This document shows positions 1 through 11,058 of a stretch of 64,000 nucleotides of DNA, one piece after another. A model generated the notes under the pieces. That model saw only the letters and a list, made by a program, of their open reading frames with translations, did not search any database and had not been told where the DNA came from. The position numbers and the translations under genes were made by a program. Within the stretch, counting starts at the first letter, position 1. Each line of letters opens with the position of its first letter. The DNA is from Capsicum annuum (lineage: Eukaryota > Streptophyta > Magnoliopsida > Solanales > Solanaceae), in assembly GCF_002878395.1 (NCBI RefSeq), contig NC_061118.1:3221910-3285909 (forward strand). The letters run 5' to 3'.

Positions 1-126
1 CAAGCAATGCCTGCAAGTTTGTTATACAAACGTACAAAGCTGTGCAGATGCATGCCAGCTCTTTTGTTGCTTGGAACATCTAGGGACCTTGTCCCTTATA
101 GTCATTTGCTCATCATCAAAACTACA
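1..126 (-). repeat. Partial copia LTR, start of U3
   Basis: On the minus strand the LTR starts TGTAGTTTTGATGATGAGC, like the LTR start of F2 (TGTTTTGATGATGAG at 7626). It contains the palindrome AGGGACCTTGTCCCT at 82-96, a word that recurs in all the copia pieces of this window. The rest of the LTR lies outside the window. Confidence 0.7.
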
Positions 127-137
127 TATAGAAATTA

Positions 138-437
138 TCCCCCTATTTGATTATGACAAACCAACCTCGAATCTTTGTTCATCAATAAACATTCATCACA
201 TTTAATTAGTGTGATTACCACTACTGAAGATGAATATTCCCTCTATCATCATGCTTTCACCATTATGCAACACCGGGACATGGTCCTTTATTGTTATTTG
301 ATTATCAAGCTTCAATTGCTTCCCTCTGTCATCATGTACCATTTTTTATTTATTGTATTTGCATACTTCCCCCTGTCATTATGCCTTGCTTCATTCATCT
401 ATTCAGCATATCACTTACATCGCCCTATCATCATGAC
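138..437 (-). other. Iterated polypurine-tract-like motifs upstream of the copia 3' LTR
   Basis: Five similar purine-rich (minus strand) tracts, each usually next to ATGATGA/C, lie at about 138-160, 235-255, 321-337, 367-383 and 421-437. On the minus strand they read like ATGATGACAGGGGGAAGT. The one closest to the LTR is the likely primer site for plus-strand synthesis. Multiple polypurine tracts before the 3' LTR are a known Sirevirus trait; the assignment here is inference. Confidence 0.6.
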
Positions 438-968
438 ATTTAAATCTGCAACTCAACTCATCATAGTCATCTTCATCAGTTACACTACCCCTGTTCCTGG
501 TACCTAGTCCCTACTACATGAACTCAGTATTTCCTTTTTTGGAAAATTAAAAAGTGAGTAAAGTAAATCAAAAGTAAAATAAGCACAAATTAGTTAACTC
601 ATGGACACTAAGGCAACCCTATATGTCTATCAAATCTCAAGACAACCTTAGAATCTATGGTAGCCCTCTTGGACTCACCACTCAACACCTTATCATGGAT
701 GGAACAAAGTTTCCTATCCTCAAACTGTGATCCTGAATATTCTCAAATAGTGAGGATCTCGCCTCAACACTAGCAAGAATCCTCCTTGGGTATTAAATAT
801 GAAGTCGCACCATCAATATGACAAAATATTGAAAGTCCCAAGCCAATGGACTCTGAGAAACTGAAATACGATCCAAGCTATCCATGCTCATCTTTCAAAA
901 TATTCTCCTTCCCCAAATAATACAAAATAGAGATGTCATAATACTTAAATAAATCCGTCAATCTAGGC

Positions 969-1675
969 TGCTATAAGACCCTGTAAAGTCCTAGTCTACT
1001 TCAATCCAATATAGCATGTGAAAAGAGGTCTAAGACTTAGAAAAAAATCTAGCAAAGTGTAAATACTTAGTCTCATTTTGACCTTGACATTTCTATGGTC
1101 TTATTTTCAATCTTTCTGGCCTTAGATTGTCTATTTTTAAATTGATTAATGATCAGGGTTATCTATAGATCATCTCGAGTGAGTTTTCAAATTTTTAGAG
1201 ATTGATTAATACATATTTAGATGACCAAAATAATGGGCCAACGCGATCAGGATGCATCGCATTGTCTATCACGTCGTCACCATCGATGCGGCATGTCGGT
1301 TATTACATCGAGTTGATCAACGTGGCGTGGCACCTGTCACGTTACTAGGCATATTTTTGTTTATTAAATTATGGGTCTTGGGGGTATTTGAATCATTTTC
1401 CCCTTACATTGTTTAGCCATAACACGAAATTAAGCCTCCTAAAAGGCAAATTCAATCATTTTTTCATAAAATTCTCTTAATAGAAAACCCTAGATTAATA
1501 AAAGTTGAAGTCCAAGTCTAAAAAATTCTTAAACAATTCTCACAAATTCAGAAACCAAGTTATTTTAAATTTTTATCTATGGTTCCTTTTCACCCATGGA
1601 GTTCAAGAACCCAATTTCAAATTCAACGTTATAGATTATACAAGTTATTATGATTTCAACTATGAATCCCCATGC
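969..1675 (+). repeat. G 5' LTR, truncated
   Basis: It aligns with the 3' LTR at 6025-6730: both share the block around TCTCATTTTGACCTTGA, a cluster of ACGCGAT/CATCGCATT words (1235-1345 versus 6294-6390), and the 'GAATCCCCATG' end point. It begins TGCTATAAGACC where the 3' copy has TGTAATATCCC. It stops near 1675 and runs into gag without PBS. Confidence 0.8.
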
Positions 1676-1689
1676 TTATCAAGTTCATT

Positions 1690-2420
1690 CCATTAGAGTT
1701 AAGGGATGCTATGGTGTTAGAGTTCATCAACATGAAGTAGGGAAACATTAATGTGAAAGAGTATTCCCTCAAGCTTACTCAATTGTCTAGGTATGCTCCT
1801 CATGTGATAGCTGATAGTAGGTCTAAGATGAGCAAGCTTGTATCTAATGTATCTGATAGTCTGGTAAAGAAGTGTAGGACTGCGATACTGATTAAGAAGA
1901 TGGACTTGTCTAGGTTAATAATCCATGCTCAAAAGATTGAGGGACAGAAGACTAATGAGAAAAAGAGAGAACAAGATGGATAGAATAGGTAGCTTTAGTT
2001 TTGCTCAGTCGAAGTTAGAAGGTGGTAACCATCCTTAGTTTTGCCTAAATTCTTCTGTCCCAGCTCCGTCTTCAGCTATGCACTAGTTCTCAAATTCCGA
2101 AATGATAATTGGTATAGGGCACCAGGCTCTAAGTCTTAGGGTAGTGTGAATAGAGCTCAAACGACTCCTTTTTGCCAGAAATATGGGAGAAAACATCAGG
2201 GTATTTATAGAGCCGAGAGTGATGTATATTTTTGGTATGGAAATCCAGGCCACCAAGTCAGGGATTGTCCAAAGAGTGGTCAGTAGGGTCATTCCAGCCG
2301 TCTCCCAATTCAGTTCGGTCTCCCATCTCAGTAGGGTTCCGCTTCTAGTGCCACCAGCGGGCAATGCCCAAATAGGCTCTATGTACTTCAGTCCCGACAG
2401 GATCAGGAGAGTTCTCCTGA
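1690..2420 (+). pseudogene. G gag (capsid to CCHC zinc knuckle), broken
   Basis: Frame pieces give a retrotransposon gag: VKEYSLKLTQLSRYAPHV, then ADSRSKMSKLV and MDLSRLIIHAQKIE (1753-1983), a run typical of Tekay-type gag. A basic linker follows, then a zinc-knuckle region at 2175-2285 that reads CQKYGRKHQG...YFWYGNPGHQVRDCP in a shifted frame; some knuckle cysteines are changed (C to Y/W). The N-terminal part is missing because the truncated LTR is joined to it. At least one frameshift and one stop lie between capsid and knuckle. In an active element this protein would form the virus-like particle and package the RNA. Confidence 0.85.
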
Positions 2421-2439
2421 TATAGTTACTAGTATGTTG

Positions 2440-2840
2440 TAACTCTTTAATATACATATTTATGCTTTTTTTGATCCTGGAGCTTCTCTGTCTTTTGTAA
2501 CCCCTTACATAGTTATCAACTTCGAAGTCAAACCCAAAATCCTACTAGAGCCTTTCTCAATCTCTACCTCAGAAGGTAAGTCTATCATACCCTGGTGGGT
2601 ATACATGAACTGTTAGGTTATGGTGTCTCAGAAAGTTATTTCAGCAAACCTTGTAGAGATAGATATGATGGATTTTGGCATCATTCTTAGCATGGATTGG
2701 ATCTATTCATGCTATGCCTTAGTTGATTGTAGGAGTAGAATTGTTTATTTTCAGTTTCCTAATGAACCTTTCATAGAATAGAGGGGTAGTACCACGACAC
2801 TTAAGGCTCAACTTATTTCATACCTTAGAGCGAGAAAATA
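2440..2840 (+). pseudogene. G aspartic protease domain, broken
   Basis: The frame through 2461-2830 gives an FFDPGASLSFVTP active-site block (the family usually has LLDPGASLSFVTP), followed by the flap and dimer region ending DFGIILSMDWIYSCYA and a link to RT (TTTLKAQLISYLRARK). The catalytic DPGAS is kept but at least two stops interrupt the frame. It would cleave the gag-pol polyprotein. It lies directly downstream of the knuckle in the same order as in H. Confidence 0.85.
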
Positions 2841-2929
2841 ATATCCAAGGGGTGTGTCTAACATCTAGTGCAAGTCAAAGACTCTAGTTTTGAGATTCCT
2901 AATCTTTAGTCAGTTCCGATCGCAAGTGA

Positions 2930-3780
2930 ATTTCCAGATGTGTTTCCCTAAGATCTTCCTAGAGTACCAACTAAAAGGAAAATTGACTTCAAAATACACC
3001 TTCTTCCTGATACTCAACCCAAATCTATTCCTCCATACAGAATGGCTCCAAAAGAACTTAAAGAGTTGAAAAAATAGTTGAAAGACTTCTTAGACATAGG
3101 CTTCATCAGGCCCAACGTATCTCCTTGGGGTGCACCAATTCTATTTGTGTGAAAGAAAGACGATTCTCTTAGAATATGTATAGGCTATCGTCTTTTAAGA
3201 ACTCACCATAAATAATAAATACCCACTTCCTAGAATCGATGACTTGTTTGACCAACTTCAGGGTTCCAGTTACTTTTCTATGATAGAAATCAGATCCGGC
3301 TATCATCAGTTAGAGTGAGAGAATGTAACATTCAGAAAACAACTTCTTGAACTCTATATGGTCACTTCGAATTTATAGTCATGTAATTTGCTCTTACCAA
3401 TTCCCCAACAGATTTCATGGATTTGATGAATCACGTGTTCAAGCAGTACTTGGACATGTTCATCATAGTTTTTATCAATGACATTTTTGTTACTCCCGCA
3501 ATGAAAATGATCATATAGACCATCTCAGAATAGTATTACAAACTCTCAGATCCCATCAGTTGTTCACCAAATTCAATAAATATGAATTTTGGCTAAGGCT
3601 AGTAGCTTTTATTGGTCATATAGTTTCCGATGATAGCATTAGAGTTGATTATCTAAAGACCGAAGCAGTGAGAAACTGGTCCAAACCCATCTCTCCATCT
3701 GATACCCAGAGTTTCTTGGGTTTGGATAGCTATTACCAATGATTTTTTAAAGTATTTTTGTCTATTGTATCCCCTATATC
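2930..3780 (+). pseudogene. G reverse transcriptase, broken, with a changed active site
   Basis: Pieces of a gypsy RT can be followed from EFPDVFP-like sequence (about 2930) through a stretch corresponding to the DSLRMCIDY region to KYEFWLRLVAFIGHIVS and QSFLGLDSYYQ (3560-3742). The catalytic box at about 3465-3490 reads FINDIF where functional relatives have F(V/I)DDIL, so the first aspartate is asparagine. Several frameshifts and stops are present. It cannot encode a working polymerase. Confidence 0.85.
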
Positions 3781-3849
3781 CAGATTGACCTAGAAAAAAG
3801 TCAAGTTCTAGTAGTCAGATTCTTGTGAGAAGAGTTTTTAGGAGTTGAA

Positions 3850-4460
3850 GACTTGACTCCCTACAAACCCAGTTTTGACTTTGTCCGATGGTTCAGACTG
3901 ATTTGTTGTATAGTGTGATGCTTCCAGAGTTTGCTTGGGTTATATTTTGATGCTGAAGGTTAAGGTCATAGCCTACACCTCTAGACATCTTAAGCACCAT
4001 GAAAAGAATTATCTCATCCATGATCTTGAACTAGTTACAGTTATGTTTGCCTTAATGATTTGGAGGCACTATTTATATAGGGTGCATGTTGATGTTCTCA
4101 TAGACCATAAAAGCCTGCAGTATGTGTTTTCACAAAAATGCCTAAACTTGAATCAGAGAAGGTAGTTAGAGTTATTGAAAGACTATGACATGAGTGTTCT
4201 ATATCATACGTACAAGGCCAATGTAGTGGCAGGCACCCTCAGTAGGTTGACTATGGGTTGGTAAGAAAAAGTTAGTTCAGAAAGTTCATCAGCTTGCCAT
4301 ACTAGGTGTCTATTTGGTGAATTCGACTGAGGGTAGTGTTTGGGTGCAGAATACTTTGGAATATTCTTTAGTTTTTGAGGTGAAAGAAAAGCTAGACAGG
4401 GATCCCAATTTAGTTCAGTTGAAAGAGTTAGTCAGAGATCATAAAGTAGAGGTTTTCTCC
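3850..4460 (+). pseudogene. G RNase H domain and RH-IN linker, broken
   Basis: A CDASRV...GYILMLKVKVIAYTSRHL motif and then EKNYLIHDLELVTVMFAL and [15 protein letters not shown] (3935-4165) are the RNase H core of chromoviruses. They are followed by YDMSVLYH and a link resembling LVQKVHQLA...WVQN. A stop separates QRR from LELLKDYD. The domain would remove RNA from the RNA:DNA hybrid. The same segment occurs in H (48640-49240), A and B. Confidence 0.9.
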
Positions 4461-4499
4461 TAAGGGGGAGACGGTGTGTTGCATTACTAGAGTAGGCTA

Positions 4500-5455
4500 T
4501 GTGAGCCATATGTAGAATATGTAGACAGAAAATTCTTGCTAAAGCGCATGGTGTGTGTTACTCTATTCATCTAGGTGCCACTAATATGTACCACGACTTG
4601 TGATCTATTAGTTGAGTGGGATGAAGAAGGACATTACAGAGTCTATGGATAAGTGCTATACGTGTCAGAAGGTGAAGATTGAGCATCAAAATCCTAGTGG
4701 TTCCATTCAGAAGTTTAGTATACCTACATGGAAGTGGGAAGAAGTTAACATGGACTTTATGATGGGTTTGCCTCGTACTTGTCGTCCGCACGATTTAATT
4801 TGGTTCATTGTTGATAGGATGACTAAGTCTACCTATTTCTTGCCAGTCCATACTTCCTATTCGGATAAGGATTTTTGTAAGCTCCATATTAGAGAGTTGG
4901 TTAGGTGTCACGGTGTCCCGTTGTCCATTGTTTCAGATAGAGGTACGTAGTTTACCGCTCAATATTGAAAATCCTTCCAAAAGGGTCTTGGTACACAAGT
5001 TTACCTCAGTACAACCTTCCACCCTCAGATAGATGGTCAAGTAGAAAGGACCATTCAGACATTAGAGAATATATTAAGAATGTGTGTTATTGAATTTAAG
5101 GGGTATTGGGATGACCACTTACCTTTGATTGAGTTTGCGTATAATACCAACTATCATTCCAGTATTCAGATAGCTCTATTTGAGGCTCTTTATGGGAGGA
5201 GATGTAGATCTTTGATTGGATGGTTTGAAGAAGGTGAGTCCATGGTGGTGAGGCTTGACTTGGTGTTTGATGCTTTAGAGAAAGTACAATTGATCAAGGA
5301 GAGGCTTAAGACTACCCAGAGCCAACAGAAATCGTATGCAGATATGAGAAGGAAAGATCTTGAATTTGAAATTGGTAAATTTATGTATTTTAAAATCTCT
5401 CCCATGAAAGGAGTGAAGAGGTTTTCTAAGAAGGGGAAGCTTAGTCCCTGATATG
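4500..5455 (+). pseudogene. G integrase (zinc-binding, catalytic core, C-terminal), broken
   Basis: The zinc-binding end is seen as MDKCYTCQKVKIEHQNPSG (4645-4705). The core then reads WEEVNMDFMMGLP (first D), VPLSIVSDRGT (second D, about 4940) and DGQVERTIQTLE (E, about 5040-5060), so all three DDE residues remain. A stop replaces the Q after SDRGT. The C-terminal part LPLIEFAYNTNYHSSIQ...YGRRCRSLIGWFE...LKTTQSQQKSYADMRRKDLEFEIG runs open from 5080 to 5451. It would insert the cDNA into the genome. Confidence 0.9.
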
Positions 5456-5815
5456 CTGGTCTTTATAGGATTCTGAGTCATTTCGGGAAGGCAGCCTATG
5501 AACTTGAGTTGCCTGCAGACTTAGCATTAGCGCACCCCATTTTTCATGTCTCCTTGCTAAAGAAATATATAGGTGACCTAACAGTTGTAGTCCCCGTAGA
5601 GAGTGTAGATGTTAAGAATTGTCACTTATACAAAGAAGACCCAGTCGAAATCCTTGATTGTTAGACTTGCAAACTAAGGAACAAAGAAGTTCCCTTGGTG
5701 AAAGTTCTTTGGCGGAACCAGTTAGTTAAGGGAGCCACTTGGGAAGCATAAGAAGATATGCAAACAAATTACCCTCATCTCTTCTCTGCAAACTCAGACT
5801 CAACCTAAGGTAGCA
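5456..5815 (+). pseudogene. G integrase tail with chromodomain-like end
   Basis: After a stop at 5450 the frame continues AYELELPADLALAHPIFHVS, then LLKKYIGD, VEILD, RNKEVPLVKVLWRN and WEA-EDMQ, ending NYPHLFS. The VKVLW...ATWE pattern is the chromodomain-like tail of Tekay/Del chromoviruses, believed to steer insertion to heterochromatin. Two stops are present. Confidence 0.85.
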
Positions 5816-6024
5816 GTCATCCTTAGATTTACTCTGTTCCATGCTTAGTTCAAACTACATAAAATTCTCATATCATTCATACATTGATGAATCAGTTTAG
5901 TCATATATCATGTCTCGAGTTTTAGTTATGTTTCAGCTATGTACGTCAGTATAGTCGCAGTACCTCAGTGCCTCTAAACTTAAACAGTCTCATTTGAGAA
6001 TGATTATTTCCAAGGTAGAAATAT

Positions 6025-6965
6025 TGTAATATCCCGTAAATTCATAGTCCACTTCAATCCTATGTAGCATACCAAAAGATGTCCCAAACTTAGAAGAATT
6101 CTAGGAAAGTGTTAAGACATAGTCTCATTTTGACCTTGATATTTTTATGGTTTTATTTTTGTTATCTTTTCGTCCTTAGATTATCGATTTTTAAATTTAT
6201 TCAAGATCAAGTTTATCTATAGGTCATCTCGGGTGAGTTTTGGAATTTTTGAATATCATATGATACATGTTTGGATGACCAAAACAATGGGCCAACACGA
6301 TCAAGACACGTCGCGTTGGCTATCACGTCGTTAATATCGACATAGTGCGTCTGTTATTGTATTGTGTTGATTGACAGGACATGTATCCTGTTGCACCACT
6401 GGGCATGTTTTTGTTTATTAATTTATGGGTTGTGGGGGAAGTTGAGACATTTTTCCCCTACATTATTCAGCCATAACATGAAATTAAGCCTCCCAAAAGG
6501 AAAATTCACTCATTTTTGCATAAAATTCTCTCAAGAGCAAACCCAAGGTTCATCAAAGTTCAAGTCTAAGTCTAAGGAATTTACCAACAATTCTCACAAA
6601 TTCAGAAACCAAGGTATGTTAAATGTTCATCCATGGGCCCCACCTATGGAGTCAAGAACCCAATTCCAAATTCGAAGTTATGGATTATACAAGTTATTGT
6701 GATTTTAACTATGAATCCCCATGAATTTTGATTCCATGTCATGTTTTCGTGAAATTGTGTTGTTATTAAACCCTACATGTTTAGAATGGTGTTGTTCACT
6801 GATTTGAGCCTTATTTTGGGGATTTAGTATCAAAATCATGCTACTACTAGTTGTTTTAAAATAAAACTATTTCCATGTTTAAGCTACGCATTGCAATGTT
6901 TGATGAAATACCTCAAAGAATGAGTTTTGAATAAATGGTTACATATCATGTCCTTAAAGTGTTAG
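6025..6965 (+). repeat. G 3' LTR, truncated
   Basis: It starts TGTAATATCCCG just after a degenerate purine tract (AAGGTAGAAATAT). Its content follows the 5' LTR and then continues with blocks shared with H LTRs (TGATTCCATGTCATG, TTATTAAACCCTACAT, AAGAATGAGTTTTGAATAAA). It ends about 6965 within the segment that in H reads TTAGGTCCCCAAAG, so more than half of the LTR is missing. Confidence 0.8.
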
Positions 6966-8341
6966 CATGATCTTAATATGGCCTTACTTCTCCAAACCTT
7001 CTCCCCAAATCCTTAACCTTTTTAATTTCTCCAACTTCTGTGGTTTTTTCTATGGAACGAGAAATGTAAATCTTGCAGTGCAATGATGCCTAAACTATTA
7101 AATATGAATGAATTCTTGTTTTTCTTGTCTTTATTTTTTTCTACTACATTTCTAAAGTTTTTCTTCTTGTTAATGTTACCCCAGTGGCCATAAGTTAACT
7201 AACTTTTGCTTACTATTACTCTTGGTTTATTGATTGCACTTTTCAATGATGTCAAAAGGGGGAATATCTACTTTATATGGTAGGGACTAGCTACGGGTGT
7301 AAATAAAAAGCTACTAGGTGTAAATGAAATCTTGAATTGCATTTATGTATGGCCTGTTGATAGAGAGAAGCATCCGATGAGCTACAAATAATGTATGAAG
7401 GCATATTAATAGGGGAAAGAGTGGTTGGTAATTTTTGATATAAATTGACAACAAAGGACTAGGTCCCTTAGTTTTATGATGATGGAAGCATAATGATTGA
7501 ATGATAGAGGGAACATTCATCTTCAATAGTGGTAATCACTCTGAATAAATATGATGAATGAATAAAGATGCTCAAAAGCTTTATGGTTTTTTTTTCATCA
7601 TTAAAAAGGGAAAAATTTTATATCTTGTTTTGATGATGAGAAACTTACAACAAGGGACCAGGTCCCTGGATCTTTAAGGCTAAAGTACAGTTGGTATACA
7701 CCTGCATAGTTTTGTTATCTTGTGTAATAAACTGCATATGTACTACTTGTACAATTTAGGACACATGGTCCTATTGATTTTTAAGCCTAATCATTACTCT
7801 ACTCTAAAGGGTAAAGAATGCTTCTCAATTGATAATTTTTGAAAATCCAAAAAACTGAAGAGTGAAAGAAGCAAAAACCCAACTTTCAACATTACTCAAA
7901 TTCTTATTTCTTGTATGTGCTGAAATAGAGTATGTTCCTGAGTCAAGCTTGAGTCTGTAATTGAATTAATCATTGTATAAGAGTAATTTTCTTTTATTCT
8001 TTCTTTGAATGTGCTTAGGTAGAGTTGCTTGATCTTGAAACTTGTTAGAGTTAATCAGTGTTGAGGGAGTCTTGTCAGAGTTGTCAAGGTGAGGTTGTAG
8101 TAGAGTTACTCCAAGAAGGAGGATCCTCTAGTTAGTTTTAAGTTCAAGTATGCGATCAAGATGTTGATCATAGTGATCTTTTGAAGAGCTTGTGAGGGAA
8201 AGCTATGGTTTTTCCTCCTTTCAGCAAGGAGGTTTCCATGTTAAATCTTGTGTTCTTTAAGCTTCCTTTACTACTTTGTATTCCTGGTTTATTTACTAAT
8301 TTATTTACTATGACTTATTTTGAAGGACCTAATGCATTACA
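6966..8341 (+). mobile_element. F2: 3'-end fragment of a Ty1/copia (Sirevirus-like) element
   Basis: This is non-coding 3' internal sequence (6966-7625) followed by a complete-looking LTR. It shares with F1 the block AGGGAACATTCATCTTCAAT...GGTAATCAC but in opposite orientation, so F1 and F2 are separate insertions. Purine tracts are visible at about 7252-7262 and 7600-7620. The left breakpoint abuts the truncated G LTR. Confidence 0.75.
7626..8341 (+). repeat. F2 copia LTR
   Basis: The LTR begins TGTTTTGATGATGAG after the purine tract AAAAAGGGAAAAATTTTATATCT and ends CATTACA (716 bp, TG...CA). It carries the palindrome AGGGACCAGGTCCCT at 7653-7667 and a weaker copy (GGACACATGGTCC) near 7761. 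The order of blocks (AGTTGTCAAGGT, GGAGGATCCTCTAG, TTTCCTCCTTTCAGCAAGGAGG) matches, in reverse, the two LTRs of D. Confidence 0.75.
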
Positions 8342-9099
8342 TTATGGTGCAACTCCCCAAAAGCTCCAACATTTACCATAACCATGCACCCCACAAGTTA
8401 AAAAGCATGAATAAAACATGAACAATCATATGTAAACCATACAAACATTGTTCAAAAGCAAACATTCAAAACCTCTCAACCCATTTTCCAATTCCAAAAA
8501 TAAAACCACATGAATTGTAATTTAAACACATGCTTTTACAAAGTAATTATTAGGGAAGAGTAACATGCCTTAGGCACACAATGATTTATGAGCAATTGAG
8601 AATTTTGAACTCGAATAAGGATCGTATATTGTAACTTTTATGCTTTCTTTGGTTTTCAAGTTTGAGAGTAAAATAATCGATATTATGTCATGAAAATTGA
8701 TGATAATATACTTATGTAATGTTAAAAAGTCATCCCTAGGACAACAGACCTTATTACCTCTCATCCAAATTAAATGAAACAAAACAACCGCATTTTTACA
8801 TAGGTCCGTGGCATGGATCCTATCACAGAGACTAACCACCATACCATGGACCTTAATGTTGATACTAAGCCCCATGTCACAGAGGCTATCCTGGAATCCA
8901 GCCTCTGTGGCACATCGATATCGCAAAGGCTTACTGCCTCTGTGACCTAAAACCACTCTAAATCCCATCCAAAAAATTCTGAAACTCCCATGGGACACCT
9001 CTTTAACATACCTAAGTACAATTTAAGTAAGAAATTGATATTTCAAAAAAAGGAAAGCCAAAATTAAAAATGATCAAAATTTGAGGGTATCACAGTTTC
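8342..9099 (-). repeat. E: fragment of a gypsy-type LTR
   Basis: On the minus strand it starts TGTGATACCCTCAAATTTTG at 9099 and runs to 8342, where it abuts the end of the F2 LTR. It has a cluster of the inverted words CACAGAGGC and GCCTCTGTG at 8820-8955. No internal coding sequence accompanies it. It abuts the truncated 5' LTR of C on the other side, so it is probably an LTR remnant left by rearrangement. A 142-codon open frame inside it is not a gene. Confidence 0.55.
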
Positions 9100-11037
9100 T
9101 ATTTTGATTATGACATGGACATCAAGAGTCGCGGGGAGACATTACATGTCATAAGGTGAGACTAATGGTCCCACCAGCTTGTTGGTTTGTACTTTATGCT
9201 CTGATGATGAATAGGACCCTATGAGTCATTAGGTCTGGTCACGAGTCATGGTGTGGGACTCGTGACCTTGGCACTAAGGTTGTCCTGAGTCATTGCCAAG
9301 ACTATGCTTCCAAGGAAAGACTCATAACCAGTCATCATAAGTCATGATGTGACCCATAATGATTGGAGACAATTTTCAAGAACAATTAGGATTTTCCAAT
9401 GGATCGGTCATATAGGGATAAAAGGGTAATTTCTTCTTTAAAATTATTAATGTCTCATGCATATATCTCTTTTATACAAACTTGTGTTTTATTTATTGCA
9501 TGCAATATTGTTATTTATGTGGTTTTAAATATTGATTTGGAACTTGGGTTGAGGGTTTTAGATGATTGTTGCTTGAATGGTGTTCCAATGATTTTACATG
9601 AACTGTTTATGATTTATTGATGGTTTTTAAATAGATTGGGTTCATGGGCATGGTAATATGGAATGAAGGTCATGACATTTCCCCAAATTGATGATTTTGA
9701 ACTGGAATTGGTTTTGAAATTTGTGTAACCTCAACCCACTTGCATAATTAGCTTTGAAATATGGTTAATCATATGGTTCGGCTTACTCTCCAAGACTATT
9801 GAATTGCATAAATGGATAAATGGATAAAATGGTTTTGGAAGGCCTTGTGGGCCATGTTTTACTTAAATCTCAGTTTACGAGGGTCGAGGAAGTCCCCTAG
9901 ACTGACATGATAAATCTCAATTTACAGGGGTCAAGGAAATGCCCTAGGTTGACTTGATAAATCTCAGTTTACGGGACTTGAGGTATTTTACTAAATGGAC
10001 TTGATAAATTACGATGATTGTGGCATTCCCTCAAGGTGATGAATAATTAGAATGGGTTGATGATATTAACTTACCAGCATAAAAAGTATGATGATACCAA
10101 TGGATATGTTGTTATGGATGATTCTTGGTTTAATTAATGGGAATGTGCAAATGTTTTAACTGGGCTTAAAGGGGTTGAGTAGCTAAGTTATGAAGATAGA
10201 GGGCCTGAGGGACTGATACTGGAAATCTATGTTTTTCGGTGTGAGGGTTAGTATTGATGACTGTGTACTTGTGAAAGACTTTATATGTTTATATCCTATA
10301 ATGACATAGGGTCGGGGCATTCCCTAGTATTCCATGAGTACCCCAGTTTGTGCTGCTAACATACACTGTGACCCTTTCAGCAGGGTGAGAGCTGAAACTA
10401 TATAGCTCGTGGGTATAGATGATGGTTTGAGCTACACTGTCCAAGATAAAGTTTTAAATCTCATGCTTAACCCTATTTCCCTATCACGACAATTATAAAT
10501 ATATGTATGTACACTGTGTGAATATGATTTTACTATGATTTTGGAGTTTACATTATGTTATTCCTTCAATGAGTTACATGCTAGAGCTTACATCTCCAAG
10601 CATCCCTGGATACTATATCCCCCTGCGATGCATGGTCTGGCGAAACTTCTATTTCCTTGTATAGTGGTAGGTGATTTCTAAATTGTTCGTTAGCCAACTT
10701 TAAAGTGGTGATCTTCCATTCCTTTGAAGGCCCACATTTCATGGTCTTCTCTTTACTTATGTCTTAGACTAATATGGTAGTTTCCTTTTTGTCTATGGTC
10801 TGGGGCATGTCCGAACTTGGATTGATGTTTGGTATCTGAGAGGATTTTGTGGACAACAAAGTGTGGATGGATTCTTAGATCCCTCTTGTTATTGATTTAT
10901 CTATCTTGTTATACTTTTGAAACTTATCCGCTGCTAGTTATACTGTGTTTTGGTTTGCAAGACTAATAAGGGTGGTTTTCAGTCCTTGGAGAACTTGAGA
11001 TACCCGTCATGAATAGGCCCTGGTGAAGGTCATGACA
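9100..11037 (+). repeat. C 5' LTR, 5'-truncated
   Basis: It is homologous to 31090-31595 plus 37431-38910. The first ~155 bp of the LTR, including the TG start, are missing and replaced by E. It ends GGTCATGACA at 11037, one codon before the PBS. It contains ~47-bp tandem units (9864-10053) and a GAGTCAT/GACTCAT word cluster (9128-9370). Confidence 0.8.
9864..10053 (+). repeat. Short tandem array of ~47-bp units in the C 5' LTR
   Basis: Units begin at 9864, 9912, 9959 and 10006, each opening AAATCTCAGTTTACG or a decayed form, with a GGGGTCGAGG...CCCTAG centre and a GACTTGAT end. The corresponding array in the 3' LTR is at 37796-37970. The array is therefore an old property of this LTR family rather than a recent expansion. 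Confidence 0.75.
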
Positions 11038-11040
11038 AGC

Positions 11041-11058
11041 TTTGTGTTAGAGCCTATG
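11041..11058 (+). other. C primer-binding site (initiator-Met tRNA type), decayed
   Basis: The sequence TTTGTGTTAGAGCCTATG follows the LTR end CATGACA by three bases. It matches TTGGTATCAGAGCCTAGG, the usual plant PBS complementary to the initiator methionine tRNA, with a few changes. Confidence 0.7.

Larger units (their letters stand above)
1..968 (-). mobile_element. F1: 3'-end fragment of a Ty1/copia (Sirevirus-like) element
   Basis: Read on the minus strand this is the last part of a copia element: a non-coding 3' internal region (968 to 127) and the beginning of the 3' LTR (126 to 1, cut by the window edge). It matches F2 (7190-7660) and D (32339-32870) in the block before the LTR, including a GTTAACTAA...TGCTTA...TTTACT stretch followed by a pyrimidine/purine tract. 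No pol sequence is visible. The fragment stops where the gypsy element G begins at 969. Small open frames on the plus strand here are incidental to the repeat. Confidence 0.75.
969..6965 (+). mobile_element. G: Ty3/gypsy chromovirus (Tekay/Del-like), truncated and inactive
   Basis: The order is partial LTR (969-1675), gag, protease, RT, RNase H, integrase, chromodomain-like tail, purine tract and partial 3' LTR (6025-6965). The 5' LTR is joined directly to the middle of gag, so the primer-binding site and gag start are deleted. The 3' LTR is cut short at about 6965, where a copia fragment begins. All coding parts are interrupted. The gag and integrase sequences are close to those of H (46413-50600), so G and H belong to the same lineage. 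Confidence 0.85.

Noticed and set aside
175..507. 110-codon plus-strand open frame near the window start, with hydrophobic stretches
   Set aside because: It is antisense to the copia 3' untranslated region; the repeated PPT-like tracts explain its composition, and the same region in F2 and D has no equivalent frame.
8570..8998. 142-codon minus-strand open frame
   Set aside because: It lies within the E LTR fragment and includes the CACAGAGGC word cluster; no domain or conserved codon pattern.
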